Source: Chlamydomonas reinhardtii
Lineage: Eukaryota > Chlorophyta > Chlorophyceae > Chlamydomonadales > Chlamydomonadaceae
DNA: 64,000 bases
Direction: 5' to 3'
NCBI RefSeq assembly: GCF_000002595.2
Contig: NC_057004.1
Location: forward strand, 5,998,841-6,062,840
Within the stretch, counting starts at the first letter, position 1. Every line of letters begins with the position of its first letter. This document shows positions 50,799 to 64,000 of this stretch, piece after piece. The position numbers were made by a program, and so were the translations under genes. The notes under the pieces were generated by a model. The model was not told the DNA's origin. It searched no databases and worked only from the letters and a program-made list of their open reading frames with translations.

Positions 50799-52214
50799 TT
50801 AAAACGAGCTGTAGCCGCCTGTGTCTGTCGGCGTGCGGCTGACAAAGAACAACAGCCCGCTGCCCAGAATGAAGGTCACCTGGAAGATGCCGGCCTGCAC
50901 AACACCACAACACACACATACATATCAGGTTCCCTTTCCTTGTGCTTTTAAACATTGACCAGGATCAAACAGCAGCACATGTACACAGCATGGTTGGCCT
51001 GCATGAGCCTTTCACTTATTGCTCAGGAGACACATACAGTATGTGCCTGCCACGTGAGGCTCTAGGCGCGAGCAGGTGTGGATGCAGAGCAGGGCCAGGG
51101 TCCGGCAAAGGCACTCACCGCTCCCGGCCACTTGTCGGCTGGTGAGAGGTCAGCGTTGTGTGCTGCGATGACGCACGATAAGAAGCGGACAAGTGTAACA
51201 GTCAGCGCGTACCCTGCCAACGGCGAACCCTGCGTGCCACCCACACGGCTTGCAACACTCCCTGCGTCCTAGCGTCTCCGTCACCACACGCAACCCACAG
51301 CCAGCTTAAGAGGGCAGGCAAGCGCGCCCTGGGTCGGGTCCGCGTGCTGCACGAACCCTACCCCTCACCGTAGTGCGCCAGCATGACCCACACCGCCGCA
51401 ACAATGGAGGCAAACGACACGATGTACGACACGAACAGCCACAACCGGGACCTGTGGCGGCGGCGGCAGTGGTGGTGGTGGTGGTGGGCGGGTGCGGAGG
51501 CTGGCCAGGGCAGTGATGGTGGTCATGGTGCTGACGGTGGTGGTGCTTCCAGCCCAAACCTTTCTCCCATACCCACCATCGACTTCATCTACTGCACCCT
51601 GCATGCCCGCGCGCTCCGTCTCTCATGGACGGCTGCGCCCCCCATCCCGGCCCACGCCCACACCTGCAAAATGAGGCGTCATCGAAGGGGTCTATCTCCA
51701 CCAGGTCGTCGCGGCGGATGCAGTTGATCATGATGAGCGCCAGAGTGGCGATCAGGCCGGGCAGGTACTGGGGAAAGGGGAGGAGCGGGGGGAGGGAGAG
51801 GGGTGGAGAGGGGTGGAGAGGGGGCAAGCGACGCAAAGGGTCAGGTCACTGAGGTCTTTGGGCTGTCATAAAGGGGGGGCGTGGTAAGACGTGGAGTCAC
51901 ACCGTGTGCCAGGCATGTGCCTCGTACATGGTTGTGATGATTGTTGCTTTGAAGGGTGGGACTGGGGTGTGCGTGACGCGCAGGGCCACGACGCAGCGGC
52001 TGCCGCCCCGACTCCGCATGCAGCTGCCCCAACGAGCGACTTCCTCCCCCCTGCAGGCCCCCTTTTGTGTACATACATCGCACGTGTACTCCTCACCTGG
52101 TCAAAGGGAATCTTGTGTTGGTTGATGCACACGGCATCCACCCAGAACCACCAGCCCGCGCCGAACAGGGCCCCCGACAGGATGGGGCCCCACATCTTGC
52201 CGCGCTCCTCCCAC
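50799..52214 (-). CDS. TMEM50/UPF0220-like small multipass membrane protein (5' exon not resolved)
   Basis: Five exons can be read: 52214-52097, 51767-51664, 51451-51369, 51162-51119, 50894-50799, with matching phases and a TAA at 50799-50801. They encode WEERGKMWGPILSGALFGAG WWFWVDAV (split here), then YLPGLIATLALIMINCIRRDD, RSRLWLFVSYIVSFASIVAA, a short hydrophilic loop and GIFQVTFILGSGLLFFVSRT: four TM helices. The W-E-x-R start, GWWFWVDA, INCIRRDDL (compare MINAVSNGQV) and RSRLWLF (compare ARIWLF) are the TMEM50A/B pattern. Those proteins sit in ER/Golgi membranes and their function is poorly known. The first exon, entering in phase 2, must lie between 52217 and about 52712. Several ATG/donor combinations are possible and none stands out. 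Confidence 0.8.
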
Positions 52215-52740
52215 CTGTGACACATAAGAGGCCACAGCAGGGCCCGCTTCACGTAGGAGTGTCACCAGCATAGCGCAGCAAGACCAAAAGGGCATAGGAG
52301 CTTCGGTGGGGCTGCACACTGGGACATCCTAGTTTCAGGGGTTGCCTGCGTGCCCGGCGTTAGGGTGGAGGAGCTGCTTAGCCCTGATGCCTGTAACCCT
52401 TTCAGCAGGTCCGGGACACCACTTGTTTAGCTCTGTTCAGCTAGGCTGCCGCTTGTCTTTCGCATGCAAGGTTCCACACGGAGGCCGCGGCGGCGGCGGC
52501 GGCGAAGAAGAAGAAGGAGGACTGATAGGTGAGAAAAAGGATCAGCTCAGGGAGATGGGCATGCGCGTGTCATCCACGGCAGAGGCCAGCCGGCCACTGG
52601 CCACCCTCTGCCGCCCCAGACATGCATTTCCATCGCTAATCGTCTGCACTGCTGCGGCTCTCGGCTCAAAGCCACTCGCGCGCTGCGTAGTAATCGCCGA
52701 GACAAGTCCTTCTCCGACGCACCATTGGATGACTTGAGGG

Positions 52741-52748
52741 TTTATATA
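52741..52748 (-). promoter_or_regulatory. TATA box, probably for the TMEM50-like gene
   Basis: The minus strand reads TATATAAA here. A start of transcription about 30 bp further left (near 52712) fits the missing first exon of the TMEM50-like gene. The RlmN-like gene diverges from 53154. Confidence 0.45.
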
Positions 52749-53153
52749 GTACTCAGCCCTCAGGTTGCACATTTTGATAACCTCTGGCTAAGGGTAAAGA
52801 GGCGTTGTGTTGCAGGATTTTGCAGGGACAAGCAGTGCCTCGCGCGAGCTCCGCCAATATGGCACGATGAAGATTTGGAAGAAGTTAAGGATGGTAACGA
52901 CTCCAGAGCATTTGCAAAGGGGCTGTGCAAATCGCCAGGATTATGCATGGGCCCAGGTTTCGTTGGAAAAAGGTCACTCACCGACGGTTCGCTCTCAGGC
53001 TTGTCTCACGGCTCATACATCGTTTGTGCTGAGGTGTTAGCAGACTCGACTGGCGTGTCTGGCTCGCTGAAAAGGGATAATTCCACCAAGCGCCACAAGC
53101 CCGACCGCGCACCAAATTGTGCTCCCAAGACGAGCGTCGCAAGATTTGCGGCC

Positions 53154-57437
<4,284 letters not shown>

Positions 57438-57751
57438 GGGTCGGGGTGGAGGACAGGAGGGGCTGTGTGGTGCTGGAATCCTGGAGTGTGTAGTGTTGGG
57501 CGGGACGGGGCGGAGGAGCTTCGCTTGGTGGGCGGCGGCTGAGAGCTGGGCGGAATCAGCACGACCAGCACAAGGGCTGAAGGCTGAGGGCTGGAGACTG
57601 AAGAGCGGAGAGCGGTGCCCGTCATTTACAGTGGACGTATGGAGAGCACGCAGTGCTTCACGTTATCCCCAGTGCGGTGGCATTTACGGCCTCACGCCGT
57701 CTCACAGCTTTTCCCGTTTTATCCGTGCGCCAAACAGTGAAAATGGATTGA

Positions 57752-57756
57752 TGTAA
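57752..57756 (+). terminator. Probable poly(A) signal of the RlmN-like gene
   Basis: TGTAAG, 315 bp after the stop codon, the first plus-strand copy downstream. Confidence 0.6.
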
Positions 57757-59903
57757 GACATAGGACAGACCCAGACTCCTGGCTGTTTCAGCAGTGGTGG
57801 GCGATAAATGAAATCATGCGCCATTACCGCTCACATAGGGGCACCGGAAAACCGTACGGCTGCCTCAGTTCCCATAATGTGCTTCAAGCCCTTTACAAGG
57901 CCATCGCACTCAGTTGCAGTGCTGCTCAAAGGCTTCTTCCGAGAGCGCTGCTGAAGCACATCATGTCGCATGCCCAGTACAATTACACACGACCACAGCA
58001 TCACTCCCAATCAGTCCCGCGGTCTGTGCGTTGGAGAGCACAAGTGAACGACGGAGGCTGGAGAAACGCAGTCGACCATGAGTGCATCAGAACAGAATGC
58101 CGAGGCCCTGTGTTCAAGAGCACAAGGGAAGCCAGACCGTGTGTATACTTCGAGCTCCTGAGCCATGCCCTTGAGGGCTCTTGGTGTGTACAGTACTTGT
58201 TCCTCTGCGTTCAGCGTCGCTCCTGCCGGGTGAGGCGCCGCCCATCCCTCCAGCACACCGTGCGCCGGCCCTGCACCTGCCGGCACTGCCTGCCGCGTCT
58301 GCTCGCTGTACTGTAGGGATTGATCAGGTCACCCAACCGCCGCATGCTGTCAGCCAGCGGTGCCGCGCCCGGGGCTGAGTCCCGGTTAGGCGCCGACACC
58401 GCCAGCGGAGGTGGCGGAGGCTCCGCCGGCGGCGGCAGCCGAATGATTACCCAGGGCTGCCTGCGTGACCCGGCTGCCACACCGGCATCGACAGGTGCAG
58501 ACGCCGTAATGTTAAGGCCTTGCGCTGCAGCCGCAAGGCTTGCGGCCGCAGCGGTGACGCTGACGACCTGGGAGTCCCTCCAAGGGCATGGGCCGCCCTC
58601 GCTGCTGCCGCGGCTATGGCAGGGCTGCCTGGCGCCTGGCTGGCCACGAACGGCGGGGGCGCCTCTCCTGACAGCGAAGCCCACGCCGGGTGTGGCGGCT
58701 GCTGCGCCAGCACCCCCTCATACCCATCCCCACGCCGAGCCTGGCCAGGGGATCTGTCGTGCACTTGCAGGGCGGGGTGGCCTCCCAGAGTTGAGGCAAA
58801 GGCGCCTGGCCTGCGCATCCCCAGGCTACCATCCCCCGCATTGAGCCCATGCGGGCTAAGCGGCAATGTGCCCGCACCCATGCCGGATACCGCACGCGTT
58901 ACGCCGCAGGGGCGAGCCCCGTCGCCATGGGAATTCTGCCCTAACGGACACTGGTTCACGTATGCATATAAAGCGACACTGTATTGAACAGGCCCGCCCG
59001 TGGGTGTCGCTCCAGCTGTACACCACAGTCCGGCAGGTCCGACGTTTCCAGCAACGTTTCCGACAACTTCATTTGTCGTTTCTACCTACGCATCATCCTG
59101 TTTGGCCCACCAATTGCGACATGCAATCCCCAACGCAACAAAAATGTCGCCACTCACTGGCGCCGTTAAGCCACGCACACACCACCATGACGGTCAGACT
59201 GTAGCCTTCCTGTCCACGCTGGCTCCTGCTGGCGCTGTCCGACACATGGACCGTCTGCATCCTACCCTGCCTACCTGATGAGCACAGCCGTGCCACCTAA
59301 ACTTTGCCCTGTAAAACGCAAGAGCCATTGTCCACCACGTTACCTCGCTTTTGTACAGTATGCACCCCCGGCTGCTATGCGCACCCAAGCCTACCCCAGC
59401 GGGCAAGCCATGCGCACAACAACCACCGCCTTCATGGCCCAGCACTCCCAAAGCAGCCGCAAAAGATGTCATTCAGTCCACACTGCATGCTGGCGGTATA
59501 CTTCGAGGAGACCCAACACGCATTCAAGGTCCTCCTTCGCCATTTCATTTCCAACCTGCAATCCTGCATGCACCGTAACTGACCTTTCTGCTGTCGTTTA
59601 TCCACTTCTGCCCGCACTGCCTCCCACACGATCCATCTGTACTTTGTTCACCCATCTACGAGGTGGACCAACAGCAATGGCATAGGATACACGCACCAGC
59701 TCATACACATACACCCTGGCCCTCTCGGGCGAACCAGGTTTGCTGCCCGGCACTGAGTTGTGCGCCACGTCCGCAGCCCACGAGCCGTATCTCTGCACTT
59801 GACAGCCACCAACACCGCCGCCTCCTTGTGCCATGAACACCCGTCTTGACCTTCCGCCGGTTCAGCCGTGAGGCCCTGCGCATGCGCCCGCAGCTACCCG
59901 CAG
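57757..59903. other. Region between RlmN-like and VTT genes; possible unrecognised minus-strand gene
   Basis: Two overlapping minus-strand frames, 58211-58684 and 58447-58959, have high GC and protein-like stretches (for example APLADSMRRLGDLINPY near 58320), and a minus-strand TGTAA lies at 57984-57988. They may be parts of one Ala/Pro-rich gene, but I could not join them with splice sites and recognise no domain. 59000-59900 shows nothing I can name. Confidence 0.3.
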
Positions 59904-62141
59904 CTACCGGGACGACGGCTTGCCTTTGCCGTTACCGTTGCCGTTACTGCTGCCTTGGCCGTTCGCATGGCTCGCCCCGTTGCCATTGCCGTTTTGGCTT
60001 TTCCGGCTGCTGCTGCTGGCTGCCGCTTCGCCCTCCTCCTCTTCCTCCATGTCCGACTCCTTCTCCGCCTCCTCCAGGGCGCCCTTGGCCAGCTGCCCCA
60101 CGTATCCGATGGCCAGCAGCGTGACGCCCAAACCCAGCGCCACCTGGGCCCACACCACACACACGAGCAGCAACAGCCGCAGCGACAGTTGGCGCAACGG
60201 CAGCAGCGGCAGCACCGGGGCAGTGTCCAGGTGAGCGTATGCAGACATTTACCCCCCCCCCGAATCTGAGCCTGCAAGGCCGTTCGCTATATACCATCGT
60301 TTCGCCCGTGTGGCACTCCTGTGGTCCGTCCAAGTCATCTCACCACCACCCTCCCGTTTGGGACGGTAAGCAACTGCCCACTCCCACCATCCCCATCGCT
60401 CCCATGCCCCCCCCCCCCCGCCATCTCCCTGCCTCCCACCTGCCACGACTCCACGCCCAGACTGCCCTCGCCATCCATCAGCGCCGCCTTGCCCAGGTGG
60501 CCAGTGGTGACGTAGGCATAGGTGCCGGGTAGCATGCCCAGGAAGCTGCCCGCCACGTAGGAGCCCAGGTCCACGGACGTCAGGCCGTACAGGTAGTTGG
60601 AGGCGGCCAGCGGCAGCAGCGGGCTCAGCCGCAGCAGCGTCACGAACTGCAGGATGGGGAGCAAAATGGGAGGCGTTGGGTTGCGGCGTGACCCGTGGCG
60701 CGGCTTGGCTGCAAACGGTGGTGGGATGCATAAGTCTGACACCATCGCCCGCCCTGTGCCGCCGCCCCGCGTGTGCCGCCCGCACCTTGAAGCCGTTCCG
60801 TGCAATGGCTTTGTCGATGGCGTTGAACCGGGTGTTGCGACGCGCGAACCGCAGGACCTTGTCGCGCGCGGCGTAGCGCGCGATGAGGAAGGCGATGGTG
60901 GCGGCGAGCGTGCCCGAGAGCGAGGTGATGATGGTGCCCGGGATGGGACCGAAGATGATGCCTGTGGAGTGTGGGGTGTGTCACAAAGTGCGGTGGCGCA
61001 TTCCGTGCGGGTTGAGGGCGTCAACCCGGCACCCGCCTGCAGCGGACAGCGTCCCCCAGCCCCCAGCTTCCTGTGAATCACCACCCTTACGACAGCCCCC
61101 GCTCCGCCCCCGCCCCTGCCTCCGCCCCCGTCCACCCCTTCTGGTGCACCACCGCCCTGCAAGCTGCTTCCACACGTCACCGCCACCGGCACGCACCCGC
61201 GGTCATGGTGAGCGGTATGGCCGGCACCGCCAGCACCTCCAGACCCGTGTACACGCCCGCATACGCCAGGTAACCCAGAGGGCCCCAGCTCTCCACCGCG
61301 CCGATGAAAAACTCCTGCAGGGTTGGCGTGTGGCGTGGCTTGAGTGGGTGAACAAGGGAAATCACGATGGGCGGAAGATACCGGTAATCAAGGTTTGCTC
61401 AGGGTGTGTGGAAACGAGTGTGTTAGAGGTGCACTTGACAGAGGCGTTGGACGTGTTGAGGGCGGTGGGATTGTTGTGCATGCGCAATAGTGGACTGCCT
61501 GCCCATGAAGGGCTGTGGGTGCGGTGTGAGTGTTGGCAGAGCCGTTCCCAACCCCGCGCCGTGGCCTAGGGCTCAGGCCGTCTGCCAACGCCAGCGTCCC
61601 GAAACCCCTCGGCTCCACCACGCATACGTGTATAGCACCATACAACTGTAATGTAACATCATGCGCTGCTGCATGCCTGCACGCGCACGCTGGCAGCAGA
61701 GGCAGGCATCATAAGCATCCACTAACCGCCGCGGCCTGCTGGCCCTGCGCGGGAGCCTGGACCCACCAGGAAGTCCCGGACGTTGTCTTTGAGCAAGGCT
61801 CCGACACCTAGCAGCAGCACGATGCCGCCTATGGAGCCGAGGCCGGCGAGCGGCCCCAGCGCAGGCTTGTTGCCCTCATCGCCTTGCACTTCGGCGTCCA
61901 GTATTGACGCCAGAGGGTCATCCTGCTCCTCGTCAGTTTCGCTCCCAGATTCGGACAGTAGCGATGCTGTTGTTGTGGGCTGGTTACTGGGCTGTTCTTG
62001 CGGCCCAGCCCGCAACGCGGGCGCCAGCTGGAGCGTCCGTGGGGCCCCTTGCCCAGCTGCTGGCGCTATCAATGGCAGAGTCAGGAGATTTCGCGATGGA
62101 GCGGGCCCAGAAAATCGGCTCACGCTAAATCGTTTCAACAT
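59904..62141 (-). CDS. TVP38/TMEM64 (VTT, SNARE-associated/DedA-like) membrane protein, five exons, 371 aa
   Basis: VTT-domain proteins are lipid scramblase-like or membrane-organising proteins in ER, Golgi, plastid and bacterial membranes. Exons: 62141-61767, 61314-61197, 60961-60786, 60646-60440, 60143-59904; phases close. The N-terminus (MLKRFSVSRFSGPAPSRNLL) looks like a chloroplast transit peptide, followed by an acidic linker and a TM helix (GSIGGIVLLLGVGALL). The VTT core has YTGLEVLAVPAIPLTMTAG, then GIIFGPIPGTIITSLSG, TIAFLIARYAARDKVLRFAR and FVTLLRLSPLLPLAASNYLYG, the family's diagnostic re-entrant loops. A last TM helix is followed by an acidic run and an Asn/Gly/Ser-rich tail (NGNGNG twice). 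Plastid envelope or thylakoid location is inference. Confidence 0.9.
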
Positions 62142-62669
62142 TTGCCGGGAGAAGGTTCCAAGCCGGGCCAGAATCTAAGCCCAGCAGCGCTCAGGCCTAG
62201 TGTGGGTATGCCACTTGCAAAAATCAATAAGACCGGCGCGCCAGAAGGCGCCAAACGATGCGGTATTTTTGCGCTTGGCTCGGCTTTGTCCACGCGCAGA
62301 TTGCTTTATGTGATGCTGTGGCAAAGATATGTCTATGGCTCGTCTATGTGAACAGTAGCATGCCGATTCTGAAGTGCAAACGTGGAAAGTCCCGATCGAT
62401 GTGGCACCACCCAAATGGAATTCCAGATATCCGTTGGCACTCTTAAGCTTGTTCAAGCAAGCGCTTTTGTGCGCGCTGGCGTGCGAAGGCAGCGCCCAAA
62501 AATCTTCAGCCCAGGCCACTCCTCGCGGTCTGCCCCCGCGCACCCGCCAGCACCCACTACTTCCTCGTTTCACACAGGCACCCAAACTTCAGCGCGCCTT
62601 CAAGACATGCATACCGTCCTAATACTCCCCACTCCAAGGGGAGTCAGTCTACGGTACAAGCGATGCAGT
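62142..62669. other. Intergenic: promoter region of the VTT gene and 3' UTR of the YjbQ-like gene
   Basis: 528 bp with no gene or repeat recognised. Both neighbours are on the minus strand. Confidence 0.6.
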
Positions 62670-64000
62670 TCATGCGTGCCAGGCCGCGGCGTACTTGCGA
62701 CCATCTGCCCGCATCTGGCCCTGCACTGTGATCACGATGGACCGCGAGCCGCCCATGTTCCTGCAGCGGATAGACACAAGGGACAGCCCGGGTCACGTGG
62801 TTGCACACGAGTGCAGAGTTGTCACATACGTGGGATGCGCGGGGCTGGGAGGCCGGTGGTCAAAATGGACTTACCCAGCCCGGAACGCTCCGCAGCACCA
62901 CCAGCCCACGCATGCCGTACGTGCAATATCGCATCCATACACGCAAGGAACGTACGCATGCGTGCAGTGCCCCTACCTGTGCTCGTTCAGGTAGATGCCC
63001 TGCCACGTGCCTAGCGCGAAGCGGCCCTTGGCCACCGGCACGGTCAGCGAGGGCCCCATGATGCTGCTCTTCTGCGGGGCGGTAAGGGGGCACAAATGCC
63101 AGGTGTTAGCACAGGCGCAGGCGCGCGAAAGCAGACAGGGCTCAGCTCACATTCATACAGTTGCACACAGATCTGCGGCGTCTTTGTTCTGTAGAATGCA
63201 AGCTGAGATCGTCCTGTAATCGTTCCCCGGCCTTGGCCTTCTAGCCAGCTCCAATGTACAGGCATCCCGCCAAAGCCTCGACGTCCCAAAAGCAGCAGCA
63301 GCGCCCAGGGCCGCCCTGGGCCTACACCCCGGGAGGAGGCTCACGATGTGTGCTGGCATGTCGTCCGAGCCCTCATCGTCGTGGCGGTAGTGCGGCCCCT
63401 CGGGCGCCAGGCGGTTGAGTGCATCCTGAGCCGCAACGGCGAGACGAACCAGCACAACAACTGTCAGATCACAGTATACGTAGACAATGAGGTGCAACAT
63501 CCAAAGGTGACACATGGGTGCGCTCACAGTGCCGAGACACAGGCACAATCCATTGTTCCTCGTGAGCCCCAAAGCAAGCAGCCAATGGGTGCCTCGCCAC
63601 CCCTTCCACCCCGGCAGCATAGTCGCGAGGCATGCTGCATAGCGCTTACGTTGAGGTCGAGGGGCACCTCGGGGCTGGCGTTCTCGTTAATGGTCAGAGA
63701 AGCGCTAGTGTGTAGGACTGCGCGGCGTGCAGGTGCATGTGTCAGCGCGCGAGATGCAGGCAGAGCGGTGGTGTTGAAAACGGGTGACCAAGTGATTGCT
63801 AGGGCATGCCTGTTATCAAGGGAACGGAACCCTTCGCCCAGCCCGTGCAATGTCCATGTACACTCTAGTTGGACCGGAAAGATTCTAACCTTAGGCGTAA
63901 ATTAAAGGCATGCAACCTGATTGCTCTCCGGCGCCACCCACGCCCCCACCGCCTCTCCCGCTGCTCACTGAAGATGTTGGCGAGGCCGACTTCGAATGAC
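62670..64000 (-). CDS. YjbQ/UPF0047 family protein (3' part; 5' end beyond window)
   Basis: Exons visible: 64000-63969 (cut by the window end), 63717-63650, 63425-63345, 63071-62977, 62760-62670; TGA at 62670-62672. They read [68 protein letters not shown] and [20 protein letters not shown]. These are the conserved blocks of YjbQ/UPF0047, including the [11 protein letters not shown] and [10 protein letters not shown] motifs with the metal-binding His residues. E. coli YjbQ has reported weak thiamine-phosphate synthase activity; the true role is unclear. The normal family length is about 130-140 aa, so little of the protein besides the N-terminus or a targeting peptide is missing. About 15 residues after the last conserved block ([14 protein letters not shown]) close the protein. 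Confidence 0.9.

Overview
The window looks like nuclear DNA from the green alga Chlamydomonas reinhardtii or a very close relative. The evidence is very high GC, many short GC-rich introns with GTGAGT/GTGCGT donors and CAG acceptors, TGTAA polyadenylation motifs, (GT)n and poly-C tracts, a Pro-Ser-rich (hydroxyproline-rich) wall-type protein, and chloroplast genes with algal transit peptides. From memory, ACH1 and DVR1 are neighbours on chromosome 1 of C. reinhardtii, which fits; this was not checked.

Layout. (1) 1-3919, + strand: 3' part of a hydroxyproline-rich extracellular-matrix type gene, dominated by an in-frame 120-bp tandem repeat. (2) 6384-11295, - strand: EMC1, the large luminal subunit of the ER membrane protein complex, 12 exons, one with a GC donor. 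(3) 11.3-25 kb: a repeat-rich stretch between and around two near-identical - strand copies of an EF-hand/single-TM/Cys-rich gene (13326-15240 and 23179-24999). The first copy carries a 4-bp insertion that creates a stop. Between them lie short non-autonomous DNA transposons, a 1.2-kb tandem duplication, a 91-bp satellite, a strong G/C-run inverted repeat, a LINE 3' remnant and several copies of a dispersed block. (4) 25-32.7 kb: long gene-poor stretch with little I can identify. (5) 32.7-64 kb: a dense housekeeping block: aconitase ACH1 (+), divinyl reductase DVR1 (-), a double-domain MAPR/cytochrome b5-like protein (-), the rRNA dimethyltransferase DIM1 (+), a TMEM50-type membrane protein (-), a RlmN-like radical SAM methyltransferase (+), a TVP38/VTT membrane protein (-) and a YjbQ/UPF0047 protein (-, cut by the window end).

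Functional links are loose, as is usual for a nuclear genome. DVR1, and by inference the RlmN-like and VTT proteins, would work in the chloroplast. ACH1 works in the mitochondrial TCA/glyoxylate-linked metabolism. EMC1 and TMEM50 act in the endomembrane system and DIM1 in ribosome assembly. MAPR and DIM1 share a 382-bp divergent promoter interval. The TMEM50-like and RlmN-like genes also diverge. ACH1/DVR1 and DIM1/TMEM50 converge.

Exon structures for EMC1, both EF-hand genes, ACH1, DVR1, MAPR, DIM1, RlmN-like and VTT genes were assembled by hand, and splice phases close to a continuous frame in each (in EF-hand copy 1 except for the 4-bp insertion). I see no convincing new multi-gene system. 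The most unusual material is the transposon family with conserved ends and changing interiors, with empty sites visible inside this same window, and the duplicated EF-hand gene pair with its apparent gene-conversion tract.
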